Source: Odobenus rosmarus divergens
Lineage: Eukaryota; Chordata; Mammalia; Carnivora; Odobenidae
Direction of reading: 5' to 3'
DNA: 64,000 bases
Assembly: GCF_000321225.1 (NCBI RefSeq)
Contig: NW_004452138.1
Location: forward strand, 96,174 to 160,173
Below are positions 21,830-32,944 of the stretch, one piece after another. Under the pieces are notes generated by a model. The model saw only the letters and a program-made list of their open reading frames with translations. It did not search any database and was not told the origin of the DNA. Each line of letters opens with the position of its first letter. Position 1 is the stretch's first letter. A program made the position numbers and the translations under genes.

Positions 21830-22032
21830 GGGCGCCTGGGTGGCTCAGTTGGTTAAGCGACTGCTTTCGGCTCAGGTCATGATCCTGGAGTCTCAGGATC
21901 GAGTCCTGCATCAGGCTCCCTGCTCAGCAGAGAGTCTGCTTCTCCCTCTGACCCTTCCCCCTCTCATGTGCTCTCTCTCTCTCTCTCTCTCATTCTCTCT
22001 CTCTCAAGTAAATAAATAAATAAAATCTTTTT
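21830..22032 (+). mobile_element. Carnivore SINE
   Basis: Plus-strand, well-preserved copy, head 'ggcgcctgggtggctcagtt', followed by (TC)n and an (AAAT)n tail. The A-rich word aaaaataaaataaa flanks both sides, compatible with a low-complexity target duplication. Confidence 0.95.
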
Positions 22033-22251
22033 AAAAAAAATAAAATAAATGAGTATTCAGCCTCTACTTGAATACTTCCAGTGGCCAGGAACTCAGGATT
22101 TCACTATTCATCCATGTCTATATTTATTCCCATACTGTTATGTTTATTCATATACCAAGATCTCTACTTATGACCTTCTATGCTTAAAGGTAAAATCATG
22201 TCTACATCTCATTATGATTTTAGAGTATTTGCTCTGTTAGAGACTCTGCTG

Positions 22252-22330
22252 TCTTTCATTTATTATATAATTTGATTATATAATTTCTTTCATTTATTAT
22301 ATAATTTGTCTTTTATTATATAATTTGATC
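22252..22330 (+). repeat. AT-rich tandem repeat
   Basis: Three copies of ttattatataatttg with spacers of 15-20 bp, the first two in the longer unit 'tctttcatttattatata'. A small local duplication. Confidence 0.85.
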
Positions 22331-22450
22331 ATCACAATAAGCCAGTAAGATATGTCTCTACTTTATGGAAGAAGAACCTGAATTTAAGAAGCTAAGTAAC
22401 TTTCCCAAACCATGTAACTAAGAGTAGTACATCTAATAATATACCACATC
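22331..22450 (-). repeat. MIR fragment
   Basis: 'gaagaagaacctgaatttaa', 'gctaagtaactttcccaaac' correspond to the conserved MIR core read in reverse. Confidence 0.6.
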
Positions 22451-22722
22451 CCAGTTTCCAGCTTTTTCCTAATGCAGCGACAATCCACAGCCTATCATAT
22501 GCAACAAGAGCATTATCGGGAGAGAAAATGCAGCCTTCACTCTTAATTCAAAGTTGGCTATCTAATCTTATTTTCTGATTTCCTGCTGCCAAAATTTTAT
22601 AAAAATATAGCACCTAAGAGCAATGAAAAAGTCCAGATAAATCCAGGCTTTCACCATCATCTGTGTACAAAGGCTACCTCTAGAGATCTTTCTCATACTT
22701 CACATACATTAGATCAGGAGTT
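22451..22722. other. Unique sequence
   Basis: Nothing recognised. Confidence 0.35.
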
Positions 22723-22938
22723 GACAATTGAGACCCACAGGCCAAATCCTGTTCACTTCCTGAGTTTTTAAATAAAATTTTATTGGAACACTGTCAAGTC
22801 CATTCATTTACATATTGTCTATGGCTGTTTTCTCACTACAAGTGCAGAGTTAAATAGTTGAGACAGAGACTAGCTAGCAAAGCCTAAAATATTTACTCTC
22901 TGATCCTTTAGGAAAAGTTTGCTGACTCTTGCATTAGG
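22723..22938 (-). mobile_element. hAT-type non-autonomous DNA transposon fossil
   Basis: 'ataaaattttattggaacac', 'tctatggctgttttctcact', 'gcctaaaatatttactctc' form a well-known mammalian DNA-transposon relic that is usually read on the other strand. I do not assign a subfamily. Confidence 0.65.
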
Positions 22939-23204
22939 ATTCTTACATAAAGCCTTCATGTCAACCATAGAAAATGTGTATAAAAGGAATGACAGGATAT
23001 TATGGGGTGGCCATATGAAAAATGCATCCTATATGAAAAATGGCAACCTAATATCCAAAATAGTGTTTTAGGCTGGAGAACCAAAACAAAGAAATGTTAT
23101 CCAAACCTTATTTTAGTTCAAGCCCTCTCCTATTAATACAGAGATTCTAAAATGGCTCCTCCAGTCAGAGGATATTAACCTTTATTCACTTATCTTGACT
23201 CTGC

Positions 23205-23258
23205 CCTTAAAGCTGTGATTTCCAACCTCAGATTCACCTGGGGGAGGTTAATTAAAAA
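23205..23258 (+). mobile_element. MER5-like fragment, left part
   Basis: 'ttccaacctcagattcacct' and 'gggggaggttaatta' resemble the start of a MER5-group hAT element. Its continuation appears beyond the L1 at about 23838-23920 ('gacctaccgagtcagaaac'). Confidence 0.5.
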
Positions 23259-23267
23259 AAAAAAAAA

Positions 23268-23835
23268 ACAGATGTAGTGAAAAGAAGGGCCAGATGCACC
23301 CCAATGTTCATAGCAATAATGTCTGCAATAGCCAAACTGTGGAAAGAGCTGAGATGCCCTTCAACAGATGAATGGATAAAGAAGATGTGGTCTATATATA
23401 CAATGGAATATTACTCAGCCATCAGAAAGGATGAATACCCAACTTTTACATCAACACGGATGGGACTGGAGGAGATTATGCTAAGTGAAATAAGTCAAGC
23501 AGAGAAAGTCAATTATCATATGGTTTCATTTATTTGTGGAACATAAGGAATAGCATGGAGGACATTAGGAGAAGAAAGGGAAAAATGAAGGGGGGGAAAT
23601 TGGAGGGGGAGACAAACCATGAGAGACTATGGACTCTGAGAAATAGACTGAGGGTTTTGGAGGGGAGAGGGTGGAGGGATGGGTTGGCCCAGTGGTGGGT
23701 ATTAAGAAGGGCACGTACTGCATGGAGCACTGGGTGTTATATGAAAACAATGAATTGTGGATCCCTACATCAAAAACTAATGATGTATTGTATGGTGACT
23801 AACATAATAAAATTTAAGTTAAAAAAAAAAAGAAA
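23268..23835 (+). mobile_element. LINE-1 3' end, 5'-truncated
   Basis: Plus-strand L1 from the last part of ORF2 through the 3' UTR ('gagactatggactctgagaa', 'gcactgggtgttatatgaaa') to an A tail at about 23811-23831. It lies inside a MER5-like relic. The sequence is only slightly decayed. Confidence 0.95.
23277..23546 (+). pseudogene. LINE-1 ORF2 C-terminal fragment, open to its natural stop
   Basis: The last 89 codons of L1 ORF2 are open and end at a stop just after the conserved 'ggaacataa'. The segment holds the cysteine-poor C-terminal part with 'NGILF'-equivalent text near the middle (here TMEYYSAIRKDEY). It is cut off at the 5' end by truncation during insertion, so the apparent start methionine is internal. 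No endonuclease or RT domain is present. A non-functional relic. Confidence 0.92.
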
Positions 23836-24109
23836 AATACACAAAATACACTAATTTATTGCACCACAAATGGAAGTCCTAGACCTACCGAGTCAGAAAC
23901 ATTCAGAATGATACCAGGACATTTATAATTTCAAGATGTTTTATCAAGTAGCCAATGTCTGGGTATCATTGCCACAAATGACTACAAATAAATCACTTTA
24001 TCTTTCTGCAAACATTTGAAGAAAATTATTCTCGTGACTTTACATATCATATATATGTCAATAACTTGATCTTGACCTTTCTCTGAGCTGCAGACATATT
24101 TATTTCACT

Positions 24110-24985
24110 GGCTACTTGTTATTTCCACTTGGCATTTCAAATTTCACCTGCCTCATCATAAACTTTTGATTTCTTGACCAAAGTCATCTCCATCACAGTT
24201 AATAGCACTGTCTATTCAGTTGCTTAAGTTCAGATTCTAAAATGTTTCCATGATTCTTTTTTTCCCCCAGCCCCTCATTGCTAAATACCAAATATATCCT
24301 GATTCTGTCTACTTCTAACCTCTCCAACACCACCCTAGGTCAAGACACCATCATCTCTCACCTGGGCCACTGTAAGAGCTCTCGACTTTTTCTCTGACTG
24401 GATTTTTGAGCTTCTGCAATATATAATCTTTTCTCTCCAAGACACTTACGGTGACCTTCCTAAAATTATGTCAAGCCACTTTCCTGCTTAATGCCCTTGA
24501 TGATGTTTCATTATATTTAAAAAGACAATGCTGACTTCTTACTGTGTCCTGCAAACTTGACATGTTTTGTCTATTGCCAGAATCCATCTGTATCACTTTT
24601 CTCCTCTCATTCAAGACAGCTTCATGAGTCTTTCTTCTGGTTCTTGGACACTGAATGCATTCATTTCCCAGGGGTTTTACTCTTGTTATTCTTTGAGCCC
24701 GGACACTTTTTCATGTCTAATTCCTCCTTATCATGTAGGATTCAGCTCAGAGAAGCCATTCCTGACCACCCTAACTAAAGAAACTGCTTAAAAGCAATAT
24801 ATCACTTTTATTGAATAATCTTGTTCTATTTCTCACATAACTCTTATCTAAATGAAATTATCATCTTTGTTTGCTTACTATCCAAATTTCTTTAATAGAA
24901 TACAAAGTCTACAAGAGTACCCCAAGTGCATTGTATAGTGTATAGTGCATTGTTCTCGCTTAATAAGTATTTCTTAGAAGAATAC
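24110..24985 (+). repeat. L2 (long fragment)
   Basis: Extended LINE-2 sequence in correct order: 'ctgggccactgtaagagctc', 'tgcttaatgcccttgatgat', 'gagaagccattcctgacca', and a 3' portion ending in 'cttaataagtatttctt'. Old, frames broken. Confidence 0.75.
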
Positions 24986-25099
24986 TATTTTTCTCCTTAA
25001 TCCTTTCTTTTTCAGGCTAACTCTTCCTATTCTTTCAAATACTTAGTGAAGTATACTATGCAGTATGGTGTGAATTCATTAACTATAATCAGTTCTGTG

Positions 25100-25245
25100 G
25101 TCACAATCTATTCCAGCCAACTTGCTATATGCTTTCTTGGAGCAGAAACTGATCTTCACCTTCCTTTTAAAGCTTCCTAAGCATTTAGTACAATATTGTG
25201 TACATAGTGGGTATTGAATAAATGTTGATGAATGGACTATATAAT
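25100..25245 (+). repeat. L2 3' end
   Basis: 'cctaagcatttagtacaata', 'tgtgtacatagtgggtattg', 'aataaatgttgatgaatgg' are the typical L2 3' terminal words. Confidence 0.7.
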
Positions 25246-26229
25246 GGGCTCCTGGCTCCATACATCAAGATTTTCTTGAAGGACAGATAATTACTCCTAC
25301 TTTATATCTGACATTTTAATATAACTAGTTGTGGTCATTATCTTTTGGAATGGCATCCTAGTCAATTCCTTTAAAAAAAGAAGAAAATAAGGCAAAATTA
25401 CCTTGTGAGCAATCCACAATTGGATTTGCATTTAAAAATTGCCAAGTGAGCAACCCTGCTTGATGGCCAAATGAAATTAATCTCTTGTAACCCAAGGTCT
25501 CATCTATTTGGAGAGAGGGGGGCTGGATAGATTCAAAGAGGACTGCAGGCTTTCTAAATGGTAAAAATCATCTCTCTCATTATTTATATTTATAGGGTGT
25601 TCACAGTATTCTCTCACTATGTTAGCTAGTGGGAATATCAAGGTGGTGAAGATACTGTCCCTATTACTGAGGAGCTCTCTGTCTCTAGATTACATGATCA
25701 AGGTCCCTATCCAGGCTGCACACTACTCAGAAGTGTTTCACATCCCTAAGGAAGGGATAGGCCAGGTATCCATGTTAGTGATGGTTTATCTTCTCTACTG
25801 GACATATCTGCCAGTCTGACTCAATGGAATCAGTTTCTCTTTCTTAAATGTTTGAATTAAAAGGAACAAACACTGAAGGAGTTGGCCTCTGAGTTGTGTA
25901 AATGATGTCCATGAATTCCTGCTGCTCTGGTCCCTGGGAAGGCCTCACTCCTAACCTCCTGAGACCTGATCATTCATTTTTGTTTTTGGATTTCAGGGAG
26001 GCCTTAAGAGAATCTGAGTAGGCTTCTGTTTCTTGCAACAAAATTTCCAAAAGAAACAGTTATGGAGATGAGGAAACATACAACAAAACCTGTGCTTCAG
26101 TGTGATCAGTGCTAGGATAGAAGTTTGGGCAGGCTAGTCTGTAAGCAGAGAGGAAGTACCTTAAACCTGACCTAAGAGGGTCAGAGAAAACTTGGCAGGA
26201 GGCATCATCTAGACTGAGTTATGACAAGT
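25246..26229. other. Unique sequence with an octamer-containing patch
   Basis: No transposon recognised. The patch 25390-25500 is TF-motif rich: perfect octamer ATTTGCAT at 25424-25431, then 'gatggccaaatgaaattaat'. No coding evidence. Confidence 0.3.
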
Positions 26230-26580
26230 AATAATTATCAGGTGAAAAATGGTGGAGAGGAAAAAGGGAGGTTTATGCAGCATGAACAAATCTGGGAAAC
26301 TATTAAGAAGTAGGTGTGTTTTGGGAAATGCAAGTTTTGTATAACTTGAGCTCAAAGTTTAAGGTGATGAAGTGGCAAGGAAAACATCTGGACAAATACA
26401 CTGAAGCCAGACCATGGGATGTCTTTCATAAGATGCTAAGGAGTTTGGGCTTTGCCTTGTAGGTTTCTAAACTGCTAGATGACTGGTTTTGATCCTTCCT
26501 CTGAGGAGATATAGACTATATCCTCAGACACCATATAGATACTTTATAGATACTTCATGAGTCTTTTTAAAGAGTGACCC
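26230..26580 (+). repeat. Ancient mammalian interspersed repeat (copy 2)
   Basis: 'gaagccagaccatgggatgt' followed by 'gggctttgccttgtaggttt' parallels the same family as 165-1735, in the same orientation. Heavily diverged. Confidence 0.4.
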
Positions 26581-26634
26581 ATGGTAAACTTATAGAAAGA
26601 AACACATGGCATGCAGACAGAAGCCAAGATTCAA

Positions 26635-26790
26635 AATCAGTAGTCCAGATTTTGAGTCTCTGTTCATTTGCCCTTTAGCTGAGTAATATTGAAAAAGGAA
26701 TTTAATTTCTCTGAGCCTCTTTTTCCTCATCAATAATGTGGAAATTATAAAATATCTGCCTCCCTGGGCTGTAGTTCAGATCTAACACAT
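26635..26790 (+). repeat. MIR
   Basis: 'ctgagcctctttttcctcat' and 'gtggaaattataaaatatct' give the MIR central block. Confidence 0.7.
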
Positions 26791-26869
26791 GTATTTTTAG
26801 TGCACCATAGGGTGCCCTAGAGACACTAACTGTAGATTAGTTTCAAATCTTACTCTCTCACAGGCAGCA

Positions 26870-27065
26870 TCTCAATAAATTGCAACCATCTTTTGAGGTG
26901 GATAGTATTGTCTACTTGTTCAAATGGAAAAACTCAGTCTCAAGGAAGTAACATGTCTGCTCAGTTTTATACAGCTAGATAAAGAAGAGCTGATACTCAG
27001 AATCATATCTTTTAGACTTAAATCCATTGCCCTTTTCTCAAACCACAGCTGCTTGATGATAAGGA
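26870..27065 (-). repeat. MIR
   Basis: Reverse MIR: 'ggaaaaactcagtctcaagg', 'agctagataaagaagagctg'. It precedes the L1 insertion at 27085. Confidence 0.65.
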
Positions 27066-27084
27066 AGCAAATGAGAATTTTAAA

Positions 27085-27722
27085 ATATGAAAACAGTATG
27101 GAGGTTCTTCGAGATGTTAAAAATAGAGCTACCCTATGACCCAGCAATTGCACTACTAGGTATTTACCCCAAAGATACAGACGTAGTGAAAAGAAGGGGC
27201 ACATGCACCCCAATGTTCATAGTAGCAATGTCCACAATAGCCAAACTGTGGAAGGAGCCAAGATGTCCCCAACAGATGAGTAGATAAAGAAGATGTGGTC
27301 CATATATACAATGGAATATTACTCAGCCATCAGAAAGGATGAATACCCACCATTTGCATTGACATGGATGGAACTGGAGGGGATTATGCCAAGTGAAGTA
27401 AGTCAAGCAAAGAAAGACAATTATCATATGGTTTCACTCCTATGTGGAACATAAGCAATAGCATGAAGGATGATAGGGGAAGGGAGGGAAATCTGAAGGG
27501 GGAGAAATCAGAGAGGGAGACAAACCATGAGAGACTATGGACCCTGGGAAACAAACTGAGGGTTTCAGAGGGGAGCGGGTAACAGGGTGATGGGTATTAA
27601 GAAGGGCACGTGTTGTGATGACTGCTGGGTGTTCTACATAACTAATGAATCATTGAACACTACATCAAAAACTAATGATGTACTATACAGTGGCCAACTG
27701 AACATAATAAAAAAATAAAAAT
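27085..27722 (+). mobile_element. LINE-1 3' end, 5'-truncated
   Basis: Second plus-strand L1 3' end, starting further upstream in ORF2 ('aacagtatggaggttcttcg', 'acccagcaattgcactacta') and running through the 3' UTR to 'aacataataaaaaaataaaa'. Closely related to 23268-23835. Confidence 0.95.
27087..27440 (+). pseudogene. Broken LINE-1 ORF2 C-terminal fragment
   Basis: The frame is open from 27087 to 27287 and shows L1 ORF2 text (residues PYDPAIALLGIYP, then MSTIAKLWKEPRCP). It then hits a TAG at a codon that is TGG in the related copy at 23277, and a small length change nearby ('tgtccccaacag') also shifts the frame. The ORF2 text continues beyond in another frame. Dead. Confidence 0.9.
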
Positions 27723-28157
27723 AAGCATTTTAACTAAAAATTGTTGTACACATACTAGCTGTTGTCCTGCAGTGGGGGAGGTCAATGTCTGCCAAACTCC
27801 CAACTCTTTTTGGAAGGTTTCTGTCACTGAAGTGCCTGGTGTCTTCTTGGGCTTCTTGTTATAGACAAAATGCTTCCACACACCTTGAGGTTCCACGTAG
27901 GCTACTTACCAAGGCATCACCAGGGTTCATGATTCTCACTGACTACCTATCCAAATTGACTTTTTTTGGTGTTCTATTGCATTACCTAAAAATTTACCAG
28001 ACTAATTGATTTATTCTAAAGTATAAAATACTTTTATTTGCTTATTTTATTATCCCTGCATTGCATATTTCCTTTAAAACAGGTTCTCCAAAGACCCATT
28101 CCTTAATCCAGCCTTTCTAAAAGCTGTTCTTAGGAATATTAATGTAAGGAGATGTTC
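27723..28157. other. Unique sequence
   Basis: No repeat or gene recognised. 27785-28009 has a chance open frame. Confidence 0.35.
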
Positions 28158-28175
28158 CATTAAAAAAGGATTCTT

Positions 28176-28372
28176 TTTTTTTTTTAAAGATTTTATTTAT
28201 TTATTTGAGAGAGAGAGAATGAGAGATAGAGAGCACGAGAGGGAAGAGGGTCCGAGGGAGAAGCAGACTCCCCGCCAAGCAGGGAGCCCGATGCGGGACT
28301 CGATCCTGGGACTCCAGGATCATGACCTGAGCCGAAGGCAGTCGCTTAACCAACTGAGCCACCCAGGCGCCC
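28176..28372 (-). mobile_element. Carnivore SINE, upstream of a pair
   Basis: Minus-strand SINE between two copies of aaaaaaggattctt (28162-28175 and 28373-28386). The head end reads 'gagccacccaggcgccc'. Confidence 0.95.
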
Positions 28373-28386
28373 AAAAAAGGATTCTT

Positions 28387-28584
28387 TTTTTAAAGGTTTT
28401 TAAAAAATATTTTATTTGTTTATTTGACAGAGAAAACAAGTACAAGCAGGGGGGAGCGGCAGGGAGAGGGAGAAGCAGGCTCCCGCTGCACCGAGAGCCC
28501 GATGTGGGGCTCGATTCCAGGACCCTGGGATCATGACCTGAGCCTAAGGCAGATGCTTAATAAACTGAGCCACTCAGGTGTCCC
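28387..28584 (-). mobile_element. Carnivore SINE, downstream of a pair
   Basis: Second minus-strand SINE. Its 18-bp duplication cattaaaaaaggattctt is at 28158-28175 and 28585-28602. The first SINE then inserted into the left copy of this duplication. Confidence 0.95.
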
Positions 28585-28602
28585 CATTAAAAAAGGATTC
28601 TT

Positions 28603-28714
28603 GAGGCTATACTTGTGGTGAGTGTAGCATAATGTATAGAGTTGTTGGATCACTATGTTGTACTCTTGAAACTAATGTAACATATATCAACTATACTTAA
28701 AAATATAATAAAAG
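28603..28714 (+). mobile_element. Short LINE-1 3' end
   Basis: 'gtgtagcataatgtatagag', 'ctcttgaaactaatgtaaca', 'tataataaaag' are the terminal words of an older carnivoran or ungulate-type L1 3' end. Its right flank aaaaaagaattcttg (28715-28729) differs by one base from the same target word, so it entered at this site before the SINEs. Confidence 0.75.
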
Positions 28715-28730
28715 AAAAAAGAATTCTTGG

Positions 28731-29559
28731 GAATCACTATTGGATAACCTATTAAAGGCTCTGAGGAGTCCTGCAGATTAACAAAAAAAGACAAAAAGCA
28801 GAAACATTACTTTTTCTAACTTAATGATTCTTCTTTGTTTGTGAGTTCTCTTTTTGTGAGTTACCTGTCAACGTCTCATCAAATTAACACTATGTAAAAC
28901 AATCTTTGGGAAACAGTGCCTTAATAGAAAACTGTCTTTGTGGAAATTCTGGCATTATACTGCCTGCAAGGGGTGATTTTGTGAGAGTAGCATCATATAA
29001 GTATATTTCTCAAAATACAATATATTGGCATTATTGTCAGTGGTTTTATGGGACTTGAAGATTATACTGGGGGGGCACTTTCTAAGGAGAAGAAAAGAAA
29101 ATTATGAATCAAAATTAGGTTTTGGAAATGACTTGTGTAATGAAGAGCCCTACAGCTTAAGTTGTATCACCTTTATCATCAATGTATAAAGGATTGGTCT
29201 TTTTCAAATTAATGTAAGCCCAGCCTGGCTTGTTTTCATGTAGTAAGCAAAAGAATAGTGGACCTGGTTACAGAAGGCTTATATTTTTGTCCAAAATTGC
29301 CCACTTTACTTCCACTTACTAGATTCTGTGAAATTGGATAAGTTACTTTATTTCTTATCCTCATGGGCTTTATTTTTTAAATGGGGCAATTGTCTTATTG
29401 ATGAGGAAGAATCATTTTGAAGAGATAATTAAGGGGGAAGCATTTTTTTAAAAAAAATAGCCTTGTTGCTTCATACAAATATAGGTTATGATTCTAGTGA
29501 ATGCTTAATTCTAAGTACTACACATATGTTAACAATCATTAATATTATCGCTAACATGT
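28731..29559. other. Unique AT-rich sequence
   Basis: Nothing recognised. Confidence 0.35.
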
Positions 29560-30194
29560 CAAATAAAAAAACAAATCTGGACCTAACTAAAAAAGGCTTT
29601 ATTCCAAAAAAATATTGCAACAGGGAAATTGAGACTGTTTTACAAATGCTTTGACCATAACATTTTGACCATAAGATCTATAAGCATCTCAGACCGAAAA
29701 GGGATTTTCTTTTATAGGGAGGAGTGTACACCACCTAAGTCAGCTGATTCTCAGGAGGGCCATTAAGGAGGGATTGCTCCAAGTTCCGTGCTCAATGATG
29801 AGCTGAAGTTCAGAGACCTGGGGGAAAGAAGAAACCCTGAGTAAAGTTTGCTCATGTCGAGTAATGAGCATTTTGTCCAGCCTGGTCAGTGGAAAGAAAT
29901 AGTTAAGCTAATCATATGTCAGACAAAGAATGGGAATTTGAAGGGTCTGAGTCTGGTCTTGTCAAAGGTAAACAAAGGGGTCATCCACGAGTCATATGTA
30001 AGTCATGTGGGGAAAGGTGATTCTTTGCATTAAGAGATTTTGGGGGACATAAAAGGAGGCTAACGGGATTTCTTGGGCATTGTATTTCTGTCTGTACTGT
30101 TTGTGCAGGAGCACAAGGCTTAGGTAAAGTTTAACACTGTCAAATGTCACCGTTATCATTGTTTTTCTGGTGTCTGGTTAGTGCTCCAAAATAC
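29560..30194. other. Unclassified block, possibly an old reverse-strand LTR
   Basis: 'aaaaaaggctttattccaaa' followed by a GC-richer purine-rich block has the feel of a reverse LTR starting at its polyadenylation end, but I could not match a family. No coding frame. Confidence 0.25.
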
Positions 30195-30380
30195 ATTATC
30201 TTTGGGCAGATTGCTTATTTTTTCAGAGCTTCAGTTTTCTCATCAGCAAAATGGGGATAATTAGAATAGCAGCAACTTGCTCACTAAGATGCTGTGAAGC
30301 TTGAATGACCTAATGATAATACAAGTGCCTCATAGCTGTAAATATTGTAGAAATGTTGTTATTTTTTATTATCATTATTA
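30195..30380 (+). repeat. MIR
   Basis: 'cagagcttcagttttctcat', 'cagcaaaatggggataatta', 'gaagcttgaatgacctaatg': MIR core to 3' part. Confidence 0.8.
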
Positions 30381-30439
30381 GTGGCTCCATGGACTCTGTC
30401 ACCACATCTTTGTTGTGGTCATTGTTACTGTTCTATTTA

Positions 30440-30636
30440 AAAAAAAAAAAGATTTTGTTTATTTATTTGAGATAGAGAGAGAGTGAGAGAGAGAGCACGA
30501 GCAGGGGGGCAGAGGGAGAGGAAAAGCAGGATCCCCGCTGAGCGGGGAGCCCCACATGGGACTCGATCCCAGGACGCTGGGATCATGAACTGAGCAAAGG
30601 CAGACGCTTAACCGACTGAGCCACCCGGGCACCCCT
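30440..30636 (-). mobile_element. Carnivore SINE
   Basis: Minus-strand SINE from 'aaagattttgtttatttatt' to 'gagccacccgggcacccc'. Last lineage-specific insertion before an 8-kb stretch without any. Confidence 0.94.
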
Positions 30637-30689
30637 TCTTCCTCCACTTTAATAAGGATAAATATCATCTGCTAAAGAAAAAGGGGGAA

Positions 30690-30900
30690 GGCATCAGACA
30701 TTTATAAAATGAATATCAGGTGCCTGACACAGGGCTACTCAATATTCAACAATAAAATCCCAAGCTGTGTAATGTCCCCATATTACAAAAAAGGAAACTG
30801 AGGGTCGGTGAGGTTTGTGTGCCTAATCTCCACAGTTCACAAGTGATGAAAGGAGATGGTACAGATTTAGAGGTGCCTGACTTGATTCTATTTCTCACCA
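30690..30900 (-). repeat. MIR
   Basis: Reverse MIR: 'ccatattacaaaaaaggaaa', 'ctgagggtcggtgaggtt', preceded by 'caggtgcctgacacagggct'. Confidence 0.75.
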
Positions 30901-31088
30901 GGTGCATGGAACATGAATGGGTCATATGCAGTTAAAACAGCCCACTTTTATTGCAGGAAATGGAAGAGGGATGGAGAAAGGGACACCTCAGCTACAGATG
31001 CATGTGAATAATTGATTTTATTTTATTCTGGAAGCAATGAGATTGTTCTCCTGTATGGTTTTCTTTGAAAAAGGCAAAGAAAATGATA

Positions 31089-31109
31089 AAGAGAGAGAGA
31101 GAGAGAGAG
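31089..31109 (+). repeat. (GA)n microsatellite
   Basis: About 10 GA units. Explains the arginine/glutamate-rich open frame seen here. Confidence 0.95.
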
Positions 31110-31319
31110 ACACCCAACCCATCAAGCCCATATTGCAAGTTGGCTGCCAGCTATGTTTTTTTTTTTTTTTAAATAAAATAAAAATGTTCGGTTGTAGTTT
31201 TTTTTTCCCCTTTTGGAGAGATACAGGAATTGCAAAGAGAGTGCCAGACAGCACTAGCATATGCTTATTTTTCTAACTCAATGTGGGCAGCCTTTCTTAA
31301 ACATTTTGTATAAATATAT

Positions 31320-31832
31320 TTATTCTCCCACTGAGACCTTGCCTGCCAGGTTCAGGAACAACTGAGTAAGCAGATGAGTTATAAACCCAGGAAAGAAAAG
31401 GAGGGATTGCCATGGAAATGCTGATGGCCCCTTTATTCCAGCTGAGTACATTGCCCCAGTATAATAAATTAGTAGTTGATGCGTTGATGATAAATCTATA
31501 GTGGTTTTCATATTCAAAGTAAAAGATATTTTACTCTGTCTTTGCTGGAGATGTAGTCGGAAAGCAAGGAAATGTTGACATCCGGTGGGCAGGATTGAAA
31601 AAAAACACACATACAAAAACCCTTTGGTGCGCAACCCACATTTGCAAGCTGTCTGCATTTCTTGTATTGGCCTCAGCTTTGACAAATGTAAAAAAGTCAC
31701 TAATATTTTGACACTCTCCCTGCCCAAGTCTGATACCAGCTGGCTGCGAAGCCACATACTCATTGTTCTGCTGGATTTTAAAGACTGGGTTCCAGCCAAA
31801 GGACTGGACGGGATCCATTCATTCATTTTCAA
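31320..31832 (-). other. 170-codon open frame, unsupported as a gene
   Basis: The longest ATG-started frame in the window, on the minus strand, with no recognised domain or signal peptide. Two other frames over the same DNA are also open (31531-31818 minus, 31585-31851 plus), so the openness reflects low stop-codon density. No splice-site or initiation context supports translation. It lies in repeat-free DNA with some CpGs, so conserved non-coding DNA is a better guess than a gene. Confidence 0.15.
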
Positions 31833-32739
31833 GATTGAAGTTGCAGCTTAACTGTAATGACCATTTCTCAACTCAATCTGGAAACCTCTTCCAAACCCAA
31901 CAGATGCCTAAGAGGCAAATGTGCATTTGGATTGGAAACCACTCTCTTGGATAAAGAAACAAAAGGTGATCTTTGAGTCTGAAAGCAATTCCTTGTTTTG
32001 AAATCAATTAATATTCTGTATATTGATTATGTCTTAGACTTTTATTTGAAAAAATTCTCATGCTTTTAAAACCCTTGTAAAAATGCTTATTTTACCACGT
32101 TAAGTGAAAATGAAAATTTAAATTGCAAATAGAGTATGACAACAATTATGGAAAAATATGCCCAGAGAAAAAAATTGGAAGAAAACACCCAAAATGTCAA
32201 AAACGTTAACAGGGAAGATCTTTAAGGTTATGGTGAGTTTTTTTTCTTTCTACTTTTATGTAGTTTTCATCTATAATAAGTTTTACATTTGTAATTGGGG
32301 AAAAAAAGAAAAACTATTTGTTCCTTTCAAAACATGCTCTCTTTCTTTTACCCTTACTGTATTTTCAACTCTGGTGACCATATTGTTCTAGTAATCATAA
32401 GCATCTATTGCTAAAATATGCTCCTGCCATGGAAAATAAAACCACTCTATAATCTACAAAAAATATCTTTGCTTTCTACTTCTAAAAAATGCTCCCCTGC
32501 TGTGTGTTCCTGCTGTCCCATTTTTCCAGTCACTTAATAATTAGAGACATTAACCCTGATCACTTGCAAATTTTCTATTTAAATTTATTTTCAGGTAAGC
32601 AGATGCTTGGGAAAATTGCCATCATAGGACTATAGGAGAAAGGGAGTTATAGCTTGATCCTGAAATCATTTGAGGGGATTATTCCTAAGGCATGGTGAGA
32701 TGCCTATACTATTAGTGTCAGAGTAATCTTCGAAGAAAT
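31833..32739. other. Unique AT-rich sequence
   Basis: No transposon or gene recognised. Part of the insertion-poor block 30637-38692. Confidence 0.4.
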
Positions 32740-32905
32740 AATTTGTATTAACATTTTTATATAAATATAATTCATTGTGTCCTTCTATGTGCCAGATACT
32801 GTGCGAAGGACTTATATGTACTATCTCATGTAAGCCTCAGACAGCTATATAAACTGTATACCTTCCTCATATACACTTCAACTGCGGAAACTGATACTTG
32901 GATGG
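32740..32905 (-). repeat. MIR
   Basis: 'tctatgtgccagatactgtg', 'ctcatgtaagcctcagacag', 'actgcggaaactgatacttg' match reverse MIR. Confidence 0.7.
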
Positions 32906-32944
32906 ATTAAAGTTTGATTCCAGCCTTTGTATTGTTACTCACCG

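Noticed and set aside
28219..28621. Overlapping open frames of 105 and 65 codons
   Set aside because: They are translations of the two minus-strand SINEs read on the plus strand; the same peptides recur at other SINEs.
29463..30033. Two 60-codon frames in an unclassified block
   Set aside because: No domain and no codon bias visible; block may be an old LTR.
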